Source: Algoriphagus marincola HL-49 (GTDB lineage: Bacteria > Bacteroidota > Bacteroidia > Cytophagales > Cyclobacteriaceae). Taken from it: DNA of 51,813 nucleotides. The notes under the pieces were generated by a model, which made no database searches, had not been told where the DNA came from, and saw only the letters and a list, made by a program, of their open reading frames with translations. Shown here piece after piece: positions 35,393 to 43,743 of the stretch; position 1 is the first letter of the stretch; every line of letters begins with the position of its first letter. A program made the position numbers and the translations under genes. The stretch lies in assembly GCA_001314815.1 (NCBI GenBank), contig LJXT01000008.1:1-51813 (forward strand). The letters run 5' to 3'.

Positions 35393-36257
35393 AATCCGGG
35401 TTTTTATAAGCAGGATTAGGATAGGTGTAAAAACCCTCACCTGATTTTTCACCGAGTTTTCCTTGATCCAGATAGGATTTTAGATGCTTGGCAAAGGCCA
35501 CTGAGGCAGAATCTGTTCGGTTTTTGGTGACATGCCAAGCCGTATCCAATCCTATCGAGTCCAAAATTCCAAACGGCCCCATTGGCATATGAAAGTTGAC
35601 CATCCAAGACCGGTCAATATCCTCGACACTACCGACTTCTCCGGTAAGCAATTTACCAGCGGCACCGATCAAGGCTAATAGCATGGTATTGAAAATGTAG
35701 CCTGGGTTTTCCTTTTGGACCAGCACAGGAACCTGATTAAGTTTTCTGCCAAAGTCTTCTAACATAGGAATCATTGCCGGATCTGTACCCGGATGAGGCA
35801 TAATATCCACTACTCTTGAATAAAAGACATCGTGGAAGTGGAAAGCACAAAACATCTCAGGTCTACCTGATTCATCTACAAACATAGATGGAAGCATGTA
35901 GGATGTGTTGGTGGTGAAGAAGGTCTTTTTCGGAGCAATTTTTCCGAACTTTCTCCAAACTTCTTTCTTTATCTCGACCTCCTCAGTCACACTTTCATTG
36001 ACAATGTCGGCGTCCTGAATCGCCTTTTCGGCATCGGTAGTAAAGTAAATCCGTGAAAGTATTTTTTCTTGGGCTTCCTTCAGGAGCTTGCCTTTTTCCA
36101 ACTGAGACAAGATTTTTTTCATGGTCTGAAACCCGAAATCCAGCGCTTTTTCATGAATGTCATAGACAGAGACGGTGTAGCCTGAAATAGCTGCTTGAAG
36201 AGCAACACGCGAACCCAAGGTTCCGGCACCAAGAATGCAAACTTTTTGGATGGTCAT
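35382..36257 (-). CDS. 3-hydroxyacyl-CoA dehydrogenase (NAD-binding)
   Basis: This 291-residue protein has the FadB/HADH-type NAD-binding domain (VCILGAGTLGSRVALQAAISGYTVSVYD; glycine motif about 10-15). NESVTEEVEIKKEVW and FTTNTSYMLPSMF follow, then the catalytic-His region MFCAFHFHDVFYSRVVDIMPHPGT and a C-terminal 3HCDH helical domain (NPGYIFNTMLLALIGAAGKLL, MVNFHMPMGPFGILD). It lacks a crotonase domain and is a stand-alone dehydrogenase that would oxidise a 3-hydroxyacyl-CoA. It is the last gene of a four-gene minus-strand operon; the kinase gene ends one base before its start codon. Confidence 0.93.
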   Translation of the reverse strand: MTIQKVCILGAGTLGSRVALQAAISGYTVSVYDIHEKALDFGFQTMKKILSQLEKGKLLKEAQEKILSRIYFTTDAEKAIQDADIVNESVTEEVEIKKEVWRKFGKIAPKKTFFTTNTSYMLPSMFVDESGRPEMFCAFHFHDVFYSRVVDIMPHPGTDPAMIPMLEDFGRKLNQVPVLVQKENPGYIFNTMLLALIGAAGKLLTGEVGSVEDIDRSWMVNFHMPMGPFGILDSIGLDTAWHVTKNRTDSASVAFAKHLKSYLDQGKLGEKSGEGFYTYPNPAYKNPDFIQ

Positions 36258-36258
36258 A

Positions 36259-37284
36259 TTAGATGTTTTCTGTGAGTATACTTTTTTCTGCTTTTCTACC
36301 TGCGGCTTTTACTACTTCGATCAATGCTGCAAAACGCGGATCTTCAGCCTGCCCAAGCTTGTAGCGTTTATAAATTTGCTGAGCAATTACCGCTACCTTA
36401 AATAGCCCATAGACATAGTAGTAAAGCATATTGCTCAAGTCTAGACCAGATTTTCGATCGTAGTATTCGATAACTTCCTGCCGTGTAGGATTTCCTGATA
36501 AATGAGTAAGATTGAACATTTTCAGGATTTCTTCATCATCTTCCTGCGCCCAATAGGCTAAGCTTGTCCCTAAGTCCATTAAGGGTTCTCCGACGGTAGA
36601 CATTTCCCAATCTAAAACAGCTTTAATTTCGCTGATATCCTCAGGTTCAAGGATTAAGTTATCATATTTAAAATCATTGTGGATGAATGCGTAATTCTCC
36701 TTTTGTGGAATGTTGGACTTTAGCCAGTCAGCCACCTTTTCCATTTCCGCAATTTCATCCGTTTTAGCTCGTTGATATCGATCTGTCCAGCCGAGTATCT
36801 GCCGGTTCACGTATCCTTCGGGTTTACCTAATCGAAGAAGTCCAGATTCTCTGAGCTCAAGGTGATGAAGTTCCAAAAGGGCATCAATGGTATTCCAAGC
36901 TAGTTTTTCAAATTCTTCTTTCTTCGGGATGATGCCAGAGGGTCTTCGATTTCGAATGACAATCCCCTCAATATACTCCATAATGAAAAATGGGGCACCT
37001 AAAATTCGATCATCTTCATACAGTAGAATGGATTTTGGCGCTTTTGTGTATCCGGCTCGATGCAAGGCCTCCTGAATCCCACTTTCTCGGGCCATGTCAT
37101 GGGCGGTGCTTATTTTGTAGCCAAAAGGAGGTCTTCGTAGGGCGAATTTTCCTTTGGGTGTTTCTACCAAAAAAGTGAGATTAGAAAATCCACCATTTAG
37201 CGGACTGATTTTAATGCTTTTAGGATCCCAATAAAACTTTTCTTCTAGGAAAAGCTTTAAGCGATCAAAGTTCATCTCATTCAT
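36259..37284 (-). CDS. APH-type kinase related to the ACAD10/11 and LvaA kinases
   Basis: This 341-residue protein has an aminoglycoside-phosphotransferase-like fold. The Brenner motif HNDFKYDN lies at 202-209, with Asp225 in LDWEMSTVGEPLMDLG as the metal-binding Asp. Near residue 48 is ALRRPPFGYKISTAHDMARE, which closely resembles the kinase part of mammalian ACAD10/11 and of bacterial LvaA (4-hydroxyvaleryl-CoA kinase). Kinases of that group phosphorylate the 4-hydroxyl of hydroxyacyl-CoAs. Its start codon overlaps the acyl-CoA dehydrogenase stop (ATGA), so the two proteins are made together, consistent with a split ACAD11-like pair. The substrate is inferred. Confidence 0.87.
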   Translation of the reverse strand: MNEMNFDRLKLFLEEKFYWDPKSIKISPLNGGFSNLTFLVETPKGKFALRRPPFGYKISTAHDMARESGIQEALHRAGYTKAPKSILLYEDDRILGAPFFIMEYIEGIVIRNRRPSGIIPKKEEFEKLAWNTIDALLELHHLELRESGLLRLGKPEGYVNRQILGWTDRYQRAKTDEIAEMEKVADWLKSNIPQKENYAFIHNDFKYDNLILEPEDISEIKAVLDWEMSTVGEPLMDLGTSLAYWAQEDDEEILKMFNLTHLSGNPTRQEVIEYYDRKSGLDLSNMLYYYVYGLFKVAVIAQQIYKRYKLGQAEDPRFAALIEVVKAAGRKAEKSILTENI

Positions 37285-38513
37285 TGCGGCCGATATTTTT
37301 TTAAGATGCTTTTGGCTAAGGATGCTTTGTGAACCTCATCAGGGCCATCATAAATCCTGGCTCCACGCTCATGTCTGTACCAAAATGAAAGCAAGGTGTC
37401 ATCTGTGACTCCAAGAGCTCCATGAACCTGAATAGCGCGATCGATCACCTTCATCAATACGTCAGCCACATAAAATTTGATGGTAGAAATTTCTTCTTTG
37501 ACAGCTTTACTGCCTAAATCCTGCATTCTGGAAGCTACGTTCAAAACCATCAGACGACTGGCGTTGATTTCTGCCCGGCTTTCAGCTATCCAGTTTTGGA
37601 CACTCTGCTTTTCTGCCAAAGGCTTTCCAGGGAGCAACTCACGCGATACAGCTCGACGGCACATCATATCAAAGACACGCTCGCAGATGCCTATCCAACG
37701 CATACAATGGTGAATTCTTCCAGGGCCAAGTCGCTCTTGCGCTAATGCAAACCCTTGCCCTTCTTTTCCAATCAGGTGATCGGTAGAAACTCTGCAATTT
37801 TCAAACTTCACCTCTGCATGAGACAGGTAATCCTCACCCTCTTCGCCCATGATGGGGATATTACGGATGAGTGAAAAGCCCGGATTGTCTAGTGGAACCA
37901 AGATCATGCTGGCTCGCTGGTAAGGGGATTCTGCCTCGGGATTGGTTACAGCCATGACGATGGTGAAAGTAGCTCCATCTGCTGCTGTGGTAAACCATTT
38001 ATGCCCATTAATGACATAAGAATCGCCCTCTCGTGTAGCAGTAGTGCTTAGGACAACTGGATTGCTACCTGCATTGGCAGGTTCGGTCATTGCGAAGCAG
38101 CTCCTGATTTTTCCTTTCTGAAGTGGGTGGAGAAAAGTCTCTTTTTGCCAACCCGAACCAAAAAGCTCCAATAATTCCATGTTTCCAATATCAGGAGCTT
38201 GGCAATTGCAGACATAGTGTCCCAATGGACTTGTTCCCAATATCTCAGATACTCTGGCAAAATCACTTAAGCTTAAGTCCAAGCCACCTGACTCTTTGTC
38301 GAGATGCGGGGCAAATAGCCCTAGATTCTTGGCTTTTTCCCGGAGTTCATTCAGTTGAGGTAGATAAGACCTAAAAGGACCTTGTACCACTTTGAGGTCT
38401 ATGGGATAGAGTTCTGTCTCTACAAATTCCCGATAAGAGTCCAGCAGTTTGCTCAATTCAGAACTAGGTAAATTTTGGGTTGGGTGCATAGCTTTAGATT
38501 GTGAAACCTCCAT
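37281..38513 (-). CDS. Acyl-CoA dehydrogenase, ACAD10/11-like
   Basis: This 410-residue FAD enzyme has the family segments CFAMTEPANAGSNP (FAD/substrate region), WFTTAADGATFTIVMAVTNPEA, GPGRIHHCMRWIGICERV and, near its end, RHERGARIYDGPDEVHKASLAKSIL. The IYDGPDEVH ending is typical of the ACAD10/11/LvaC branch rather than of short-chain beta-oxidation enzymes. In that branch the enzyme catalyses phosphate elimination and hydration/isomerisation of the phosphorylated acyl-CoA. It starts 20 bases inside the end of the SDR gene; an internal ATG at 38489 is a possible alternative. It is coupled to the kinase gene downstream. Confidence 0.92.
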   Translation of the reverse strand: MEVSQSKAMHPTQNLPSSELSKLLDSYREFVETELYPIDLKVVQGPFRSYLPQLNELREKAKNLGLFAPHLDKESGGLDLSLSDFARVSEILGTSPLGHYVCNCQAPDIGNMELLELFGSGWQKETFLHPLQKGKIRSCFAMTEPANAGSNPVVLSTTATREGDSYVINGHKWFTTAADGATFTIVMAVTNPEAESPYQRASMILVPLDNPGFSLIRNIPIMGEEGEDYLSHAEVKFENCRVSTDHLIGKEGQGFALAQERLGPGRIHHCMRWIGICERVFDMMCRRAVSRELLPGKPLAEKQSVQNWIAESRAEINASRLMVLNVASRMQDLGSKAVKEEISTIKFYVADVLMKVIDRAIQVHGALGVTDDTLLSFWYRHERGARIYDGPDEVHKASLAKSILKKYRPQ

Positions 38514-39261
38514 CAGCAGTAAATACGCCGCCAGTAGTATAAGAAGATGCAGCAGAGGCTAAAAACAAGGCCATGGCTCCGATTTCCTCAGAAGTTCCGG
38601 CTCTTTTTATGGAGAGTTGCTTCATGATCATTCCCATGATTTTATCATTGGTCCATAGGGCCTCCGAAAATTTGGTTTGGATCAGCCCTGGGCAGATGGC
38701 GTTGACACGGATGCCTGCATCACCCCATTCCTTCGCATATACCTTCGTAAGAGAAATCAAAGCAGCTTTACTCACGGAATAGATCCCCAAACCCGCTTCA
38801 GGAGAAATGCCTCCGATCGAACTGATATTGATCACCGAAGCCTCAGCAGATTTCCTCAAGTGTGGAAAGCAGAGTCGGGTCAATTCAAATGGTGCTTTGA
38901 CATTCACATCCATGATCTTGTCAAAGGCCTCCATACTTGTCTCGTGAACGGGGCCAAAAACTGGATTGGATGCTGCATTATTGACCAGAATATCGATGGT
39001 GCCATATTTTTCAACAGTTTGATCTACTAGTTTGGGTAGTTCTTCCATATGGCCTACGTTACAGGCAAAGCCGCTGACTTCGTAGCCCTTGGCTCGAAGC
39101 TTTTCCGCCATTTCATCCAGCGCATCTTGCTTTCGGCTGCTTATGACAACTTTGGCACCTGCCGCTGCAAAAATTTCTGCTATGCTGAAGCCGATTCCTT
39201 TACTTGCACCGGTGATCAGCGCTACTTTTCCATCCAGAGAAAAAACCGAAGATAAGTCCAT
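38494..39261 (-). CDS. SDR family oxidoreductase
   Basis: This 255-residue classical short-chain dehydrogenase has TGASKGIG at 17-24, NNAAS (94-98), catalytic Ser147/148 in INISSIGG, and Tyr161 and Lys165 in YSVSKAAL. Length and motifs fit NAD(P)-dependent 3-oxoacyl or alcohol oxidoreductases. It heads a minus-strand operon with the acyl-CoA dehydrogenase, kinase and 3-hydroxyacyl-CoA dehydrogenase. By analogy with LvaD of the levulinate cluster it could supply or reduce a keto/hydroxy-acyl-CoA. This role is inferred. Confidence 0.94.
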   Translation of the reverse strand: MDLSSVFSLDGKVALITGASKGIGFSIAEIFAAAGAKVVISSRKQDALDEMAEKLRAKGYEVSGFACNVGHMEELPKLVDQTVEKYGTIDILVNNAASNPVFGPVHETSMEAFDKIMDVNVKAPFELTRLCFPHLRKSAEASVINISSIGGISPEAGLGIYSVSKAALISLTKVYAKEWGDAGIRVNAICPGLIQTKFSEALWTNDKIMGMIMKQLSIKRAGTSEEIGAMALFLASAASSYTTGGVFTADGGFTI

Positions 39262-39367
39262 GTTATGAAGGTTGATTTTTTCTTTTCAAGATATAAAAAA
39301 AAAGGCCTTGGAGAAGGATAGACTTAAAATATATCCATAGTTTTATCCAACATTAAATCCAAATTTC

Positions 39368-40336
39368 ATGAAGGAGATCATTTTTGAAAAAATAGGTAAG
39401 CCACTCGATGTTTTACAACTCGTAGATTCCGAAATACCCAAGCCAAAAGCCCACGAGGTACTCATTCGCGTGAAGGCACGAAATATCAACCCCTCAGACA
39501 TCATGTTTGTGCAAGGGATGTATGGAATTACACCACAGTTGCCAAGCAGCGCTGGATTTGAAGCAGCAGGGGTGGTGGAGCAAGGTGATGCCGCAGGCCA
39601 TATACCCGCCGGTACACGAGTAATGTTTTCAGCAATTGGAACTTGGAGAGAGTATGTTTGTGTACCCATGCAGGCTGTCATTCCTATTCCTGAGCCAATG
39701 CCTTACGAGATAGCTTGCCAGGCTTTTGTGAATCCATTGACAGCATATGGAATGATCGAAAAATCAGGTCTTCAGGCAGGTGAATGGTTGTTGATTACGG
39801 CGGCAGCCTCAGCTTTTGGAAAGTTTGCCATACAATTGGCCAAGAAGAAAGGTATCAAAGTAGCGGCAACGGTCCGCCATGACGAACAAATCGAATTGCT
39901 CAAAGATTTGGGTGCTGATTTGGTCGTGAATTCTGAGAAGGAGAAAATTCAGAAAGTCATTCCCGAGAAGACCGATGGAGGTGTGCATATCATCTTCGAT
40001 GCCGTATCCGGGGTGCTTGGAGCTAAAGCTTTGAGTTGTCTACGCCAAAATGGCAAGATGATGGCTTTCGGAGCCCTCAGTATTGAAAATATGCCTGTAA
40101 ATAGTGGACTATTGATTTTCAAGGGCTTGACGATCGAAGGGTTTTGGTTGAGTACTTGGATTGAAAGTCTGGATCAAGATTCCCGCAAAAAAGCATTTGG
40201 AGAAGTTTTCGGCTTTTTGATGGCAGAGAGCTCCAAGATTGATATCGAAGCCAAGTATCCTCTAGAATCCTTCCGTGAGGCGATCGAGGCTTATGAAAAG
40301 CCCGGTAGAAACGGAAAAATTCTGCTGATGAGTTAA
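39368..40336 (+). CDS. MDR-family oxidoreductase, ETR/MECR-like (zinc-independent)
   Basis: This 322-residue protein has a GroES-like N-terminal domain and a Rossmann domain (LLITAAASAFGKFAIQLAKKKG). The segment NINPSDIMFVQGMYG, with Tyr52, and the later AIGTWREYVCVPMQAVIPIP and VNPLTAYGM match mitochondrial-type 2-enoyl thioester reductases (Etr1/MECR), where this Tyr is catalytic. The structural and catalytic zinc ligands of alcohol dehydrogenases are absent. It would reduce an enoyl-CoA or quinone with NADPH. It is transcribed divergently from the acyl-CoA operon (106-base gap), so it may serve related chemistry. Confidence 0.88.
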   Translation: MKEIIFEKIGKPLDVLQLVDSEIPKPKAHEVLIRVKARNINPSDIMFVQGMYGITPQLPSSAGFEAAGVVEQGDAAGHIPAGTRVMFSAIGTWREYVCVPMQAVIPIPEPMPYEIACQAFVNPLTAYGMIEKSGLQAGEWLLITAAASAFGKFAIQLAKKKGIKVAATVRHDEQIELLKDLGADLVVNSEKEKIQKVIPEKTDGGVHIIFDAVSGVLGAKALSCLRQNGKMMAFGALSIENMPVNSGLLIFKGLTIEGFWLSTWIESLDQDSRKKAFGEVFGFLMAESSKIDIEAKYPLESFREAIEAYEKPGRNGKILLMS

Positions 40337-40419
40337 TTTCCGCCAAAATTCCATGCTTTGCAGGACATTATCCTCATCTTTGTGGTTTCAAACAAAAACC
40401 AAAATCAAAAACAGAAAGC

Positions 40420-40842
40420 ATGAATTGGGATAAGCTGGATCAGGAGCTAACCGAAATTGTAGAAAAGCGGATTCAACTCGCTGGAATGGATTACAACGAC
40501 GAGAATTACGATGATATTGAGGAGGAACTTCATGACTTGGAGGATGATTTCAATGAGGATTACGAAGATATCTTAGAAAAGGAACTGGAAAAGATATACA
40601 GCCTTTTGAAGTCAGATACAGATATCCTTCTTCCCACAGCCTATGTTGCAAATAAATATAAACCCTTGCTTCCGGATGCGCGAGGAATCGTGAGTTACGA
40701 AGTAAAAGGACAGGAGGGAGTACCGATCGAGTCAGATCAGTTTGACCGGCAGGATGTACGAATTGTGCTGATTCCCAATCCTGCGAGATTTGTAATGCTT
40801 ATCAATGGACAGCCGCTGAAAGACTTGTGGCGAAGCCGATAA
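40420..40842 (+). CDS. Acidic protein of unknown function
   Basis: This 140-residue protein has a very acidic first half (residues 1-70, with DENYDDIEEELHDLEDDFNEDYED) predicted as long helices, and a more neutral second half (LLPTAYVANKYKPLLPDARGIVSYEVKG, IVLIPNPARFVMLINGQPLKDLWRSR). No signal peptide, Cys or known motif is seen. I do not recognise a characterised family. It is probably transcribed alone and is followed by a strong terminator. Confidence 0.7.
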   Translation: MNWDKLDQELTEIVEKRIQLAGMDYNDENYDDIEEELHDLEDDFNEDYEDILEKELEKIYSLLKSDTDILLPTAYVANKYKPLLPDARGIVSYEVKGQEGVPIESDQFDRQDVRIVLIPNPARFVMLINGQPLKDLWRSR

Positions 40843-40849
40843 AATCAAT

Positions 40850-40880
40850 CCCCGCTTCGAAAGGAGCGGGGTATTTTTTT
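40850..40880 (+). terminator. Rho-independent terminator with GAAA tetraloop
   Basis: CCCCGCTTC (40850-40858) pairs with GGAGCGGGG (40863-40871), nine pairs with one T-G wobble, closing a GAAA loop. A T-run follows at 40874-40880. It lies eight bases after the stop of the acidic protein gene. Confidence 0.9.
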
Positions 40881-40920
40881 GAGTGACAAGAAGTTGATTT
40901 TTTATGTAAATAAATTTATT

Positions 40921-41710
40921 CTAAAGATCAAAAAGGCTTAAAAAGCTTTCGTAATCACCTTCAGCTGGATAGTAGTAGATAGCAAGGATCATTTTTTGAG
41001 GCTTAGCAATAGTTTTTTCTTGATCTTTAGCCCACACTTTAAGATCCTTTTTTAAATGGGGGATCAAACTTCCATGGGACGAACTGAAAGTAAATTCTTT
41101 GATTGGCTTGATTTCCTTGATTGATAGGTTTGTATCAATGCTGAGTTCGTAAAGAGCAAAGCGATCACCCTCTATCTCAGATCCCTTATATTCGGATAAA
41201 AAGTTACTTGAAGAGGAAATTTCCAAATTTGCTTTATTTTTTGGTTCTAGTTTAGAACTCACAAAAAAATCTAAAACCTGCATTTTGAGGTTAATCTCAC
41301 GAATATATTTTTCAGTGATTCCAGGGTATCGTGTTTCATCAAACTGCCGATCTAATTGTAAGGATCCAGAACAAGAACCAAAACCGAGCTGCCCTTGATT
41401 ATTTTTGCCAGCAAAGACCAGCCATTCGCTACCTTCATCTGGTAAAAATGAACAGCTACTGTTCAAGACACTCCATACCTTTATTTTTTTGATTGACTCT
41501 CCTTTGTATAATTTTAAAATTTCAATCTCTGCATTATGATAATCCGAATCCTCCGGATCTGGGCTGAGGGAAATTATCTTTGCTTTTGCAATGAAATCAC
41601 TTTCTCTGACATTATCTAAAAGGTTAGGGATTGAACAATCACAAGCATTGGCAATTTTTCCAAAAAAGAAAAAAAAAAAGAGAAAGGGAATAGAACTTAA
41701 ATAGCTTCAT
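40921..41710 (-). CDS. Secreted NTR/TIMP-like protein, reading frame broken at an 11-base homopolymer
   Basis: From an ATG at 41710 a signal peptide is read (MKLFKFYSLSLFFFF...). It runs out of frame at a T11 tract on the minus strand (A11 at 41669-41679) and stops 13 codons after the tract begins. The next frame opens at the same place and continues GKIANACDCSIPNLLDNV... to the stop at 40921. Removing one T fuses them into about 262 residues with a plausible cleavage site after ANA. The mature part (CDCS start, IAKAKIISL, SVLNSSCSF, EWLVFAGKNN, GSCSGSLQLD) recalls NTR/TIMP-like bacterial secreted domains. The gene may be functional through slippage, phase-variable, a pseudogene, or affected by a sequencing error. 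Annotating only 40921-41466 (TTG start) would miss its N terminus. Confidence 0.65.
41669..41679. repeat. A11 mononucleotide tract within the NTR/TIMP-like gene
   Basis: Eleven consecutive A residues on the plus strand lie in the signal-peptide coding part of the minus-strand gene. A further A6 run follows after one G on the left (41662-41667). The tract sits exactly at the apparent frameshift. Confidence 0.95.
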
Positions 41711-41758
41711 GTAGATTCTTATTGAAGATACTAACTTATTTATAGCTTTTTTTGAAGG

Positions 41759-42421
41759 TTACCTCCTGTTTTCTTCCAGAGATTTTTCCAACTCCTCTTT
41801 CAAAATTTTAGCATTTTCTAAGCTAATTTCATAGGATACGATTTTCTGATCAATTAAAGAGGAATAGATTAGCAGTTTGTTCAGTAAAATGCCAGAATCA
41901 CTTAGTCTATAAAGCTGATTGCTTATTAAGTCCATGTTGTTGCTCAACCAAGCAAGCAGTTCACTGGTGAAGTATTGAACTTGATATTCTCCTTTTTTGA
42001 CACTTTCCTCTGCAATGGATTCATAGTAATTGCTGAGTTGCTTTTGTAGTTCTATATCCTCAAACAGAGCTAATTTTCCGGTACTCTTGGTAGAAGTATA
42101 AGTAGCGCTAGTTGGACCGTAGTTTTCGATTTGAAGAGCCATGCTGAAAGGCTCATCGATATTTTCATAATCCCCATCATTGATCAGTTCTAGTAATTTT
42201 TCTAAATTTTGAAGGATGAGTTTGTTTTGAGGAATTAAGAAGTTTTCGTAGGCTTGCATATCTTCTTGAAGGTCACCAAGCAAGGATTCCATAATGATGA
42301 GGCTTTCTTTTCTGTCTTTATTGGAATTTGCCCGCTCATTGATAAAAAAAGCCAATAAAACACCCAAAATCACTCCCAAAAAATTGAAAAACTGATTGGT
42401 CCAATCGATCTTTTTAGCCAT
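41759..42421 (-). CDS. Single-pass membrane protein with helical extracytoplasmic domain, unknown function
   Basis: The protein has 220 residues when started at the ATG at 42421 (MAKKIDWTNQFFNFLG...). An upstream start at 42499 would add 26 residues without membrane or conserved character. Residues ~10-28 (FFNFLGVILGVLLAFFINE) form one transmembrane helix. The remainder is helical and acidic (ESLIIMESLLGDLQEDMQAYENFLIPQNK, LENAKILKEELEKSLEENRR). Topology resembles the many Bacteroidota DUF6090-like proteins, but the sequence match is not convincing. It lies upstream of the NTR/TIMP-like gene with a 48-base gap and may share its transcript. Confidence 0.65.
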   Translation of the reverse strand: MAKKIDWTNQFFNFLGVILGVLLAFFINERANSNKDRKESLIIMESLLGDLQEDMQAYENFLIPQNKLILQNLEKLLELINDGDYENIDEPFSMALQIENYGPTSATYTSTKSTGKLALFEDIELQKQLSNYYESIAEESVKKGEYQVQYFTSELLAWLSNNMDLISNQLYRLSDSGILLNKLLIYSSLIDQKIVSYEISLENAKILKEELEKSLEENRR

Positions 42422-42532
42422 GGTATTTACGGGTTGATGGTTAAAATTATTCCAAGCAGCCTTAAGATATCTAAAGGATTGGTTAGAAGCAATTTTCAAA
42501 TAAAATCAAATTCAAAAAAAACTTCTTCGGTT

Positions 42533-42556
42533 GTGCTGCTTTTCCGAAAGCAGCAC
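42533..42556. repeat. Dispersed hairpin repeat, 10-bp perfect stem
   Basis: GTGCTGCTTT (42533-42542) pairs perfectly with AAAGCAGCAC (42547-42556) around the loop TCCG. The core TGCTGCTTTTCCGAAAGCAG occurs again at 51649-51668. It has no T-run in either direction, so it is a repeat rather than a standard terminator. No gene was found at 42500-42625. Confidence 0.8.
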
Positions 42557-42625
42557 TGGCAAATTACCTAAAATGTCCTGCTTCTGGAGAATCAGGATAA
42601 CTGGAAGAGAAGCCAAAAAGGGAAC

Positions 42626-42961
42626 TTATAACCTGGGCGATTTTGAACTTGGATTTTTAAAAATAAGAATCAGACAGATGCAAATTACAATGGTATCGAT
42701 TAAAAAGATCAGCGAAAACATCGCATTCCAATTTTCTATACTTAAACTCAAAAAGCCAGCAATTAATCCATTGAGTGGTAAAATCACTCCCAATATTTTC
42801 CCATAACGATAGTCCTTAAATAGCAGTATCCCAATGAAGAGGTAGCCAATTCCAAACATCTACATTAGAATTTCATTTGGATCAGGGTCGGACTGAAAAC
42901 TCGGAAGAAAATGTAGAATACCGGTAGCGATCATTAAAATGGAACCGTTGTATCGTATAGC
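42626..42961 (-). pseudogene. Small membrane protein gene interrupted by an in-frame amber codon
   Basis: The minus-strand frame reads AIRYNGSILMIATGILHFLPSF...NEILM, then TAG at 42860-42862. It then continues in the same frame with MFGIGYLFIGILLFKDYRYGKILGVILPLNG, IAGFLSLSIENWNAMFS and LIFLIDTIVICICLILIF. The parts together look like one small multi-pass membrane protein of about 100 residues with four hydrophobic segments. A stop at the left of the first segment removes any ATG further upstream, though an internal ATG exists at 42934. The 77-residue downstream part could be expressed from the ATG right after the amber codon. I call it a probable pseudogene. The family is not identified. Confidence 0.55.
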
Positions 42962-43004
42962 TTACACGGATACCTTCTTAATCTGAAAATCAGCCGGATT
43001 TTAT

Positions 43005-43033
43005 GTTTGTGCTTTTCTGGAAAAAGCAGAAAC
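43005..43033. repeat. Degenerate hairpin of the GTGCTTTT type
   Basis: GTTTGTGCTTTT and AAAAGCAGAAAC form an 11-pair stem with one G-G mismatch and the loop CTGGA. It resembles the repeat at 42533 and lies between the membrane pseudogene and the next gene. Nothing else is evident at 42962-43154. Confidence 0.4.
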
Positions 43034-43154
43034 AAGCTTTTATCAAGGAAATAGAAAAGCTTTCCTAATCTGATCTAGAAATCCAAGTTCCTTCAATTTA
43101 CCACATTAACCCACTTTTTTTTAGATAAGTCAAAAAAGCCATAATTCAATTGGG

Positions 43155-43670
43155 CTATTCCTCAATTAAAGGATGAAAAGCCAGATCAATCTCCAAACCC
43201 TTGGCAAGGCGTTTAGCTTGCTTGAGGGACTCCTTCGGATTTGAATAGTTGAATAAAAAAATGGGTTCGGAAGTGATAGAATAAATAGTGGTATTGAATT
43301 CGGTCACTCTTCCAGATAAGGTCGGGCTTATCCCGTTTGGCGTATTTCTACTGATATAAGTTTTGGATTCCAATTTGATTTTGGATAAAAGTGGCAAGGG
43401 TTTCCAGTCTCCAAACTTGAATCCTGCAATGGAAGAATACTTTTTGAATTTCTTCTCCTCAAAGTCGATGAGTGTTCCTTTGTAAGTGAGTACAATCAAA
43501 AGACCAATAATCACCGAGCACATACCAACGGCCAACACTTTTTCAATCGAACTTCCGCTGGAAAGAAAAGCCGGGCTTACTAACACAAAAAAGCCTGTGA
43601 ATACCAGTAATAACCCAAGTAGATGAGGACCAGAAATTAAATTGCGTTCTTTGAAATCGAAGTGCTTCAT
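43155..43670 (-). CDS. Two-TM membrane protein of unknown function
   Basis: This 171-residue protein has two transmembrane helices at about 15-35 (SGPHLLGLLLVFTGFFVLVSP) and 44-63 (VLAVGMCSVIIGLLIVLTY). A cytoplasmic beta-rich domain follows (GTLIDFEEKKFKKYSSIAGFKFGDWKPL, FLFNYSNPKESLKQAKRLAKGLEIDLA), with an organisation like bacterial PH-like membrane proteins. No catalytic motif is seen. Codon use looks ordinary. It is transcribed in the same direction as the pseudogene and independently of trpS (73-base gap upstream). Confidence 0.68.
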   Translation of the reverse strand: MKHFDFKERNLISGPHLLGLLLVFTGFFVLVSPAFLSSGSSIEKVLAVGMCSVIIGLLIVLTYKGTLIDFEEKKFKKYSSIAGFKFGDWKPLPLLSKIKLESKTYISRNTPNGISPTLSGRVTEFNTTIYSITSEPIFLFNYSNPKESLKQAKRLAKGLEIDLAFHPLIEE

Positions 43671-43743
43671 TTGGATGTCCTTTTATTAATCTGTTTTAAT
43701 TTAATATTTATGCGGAGATCCAAATTGCATATTCATTCAGCCT

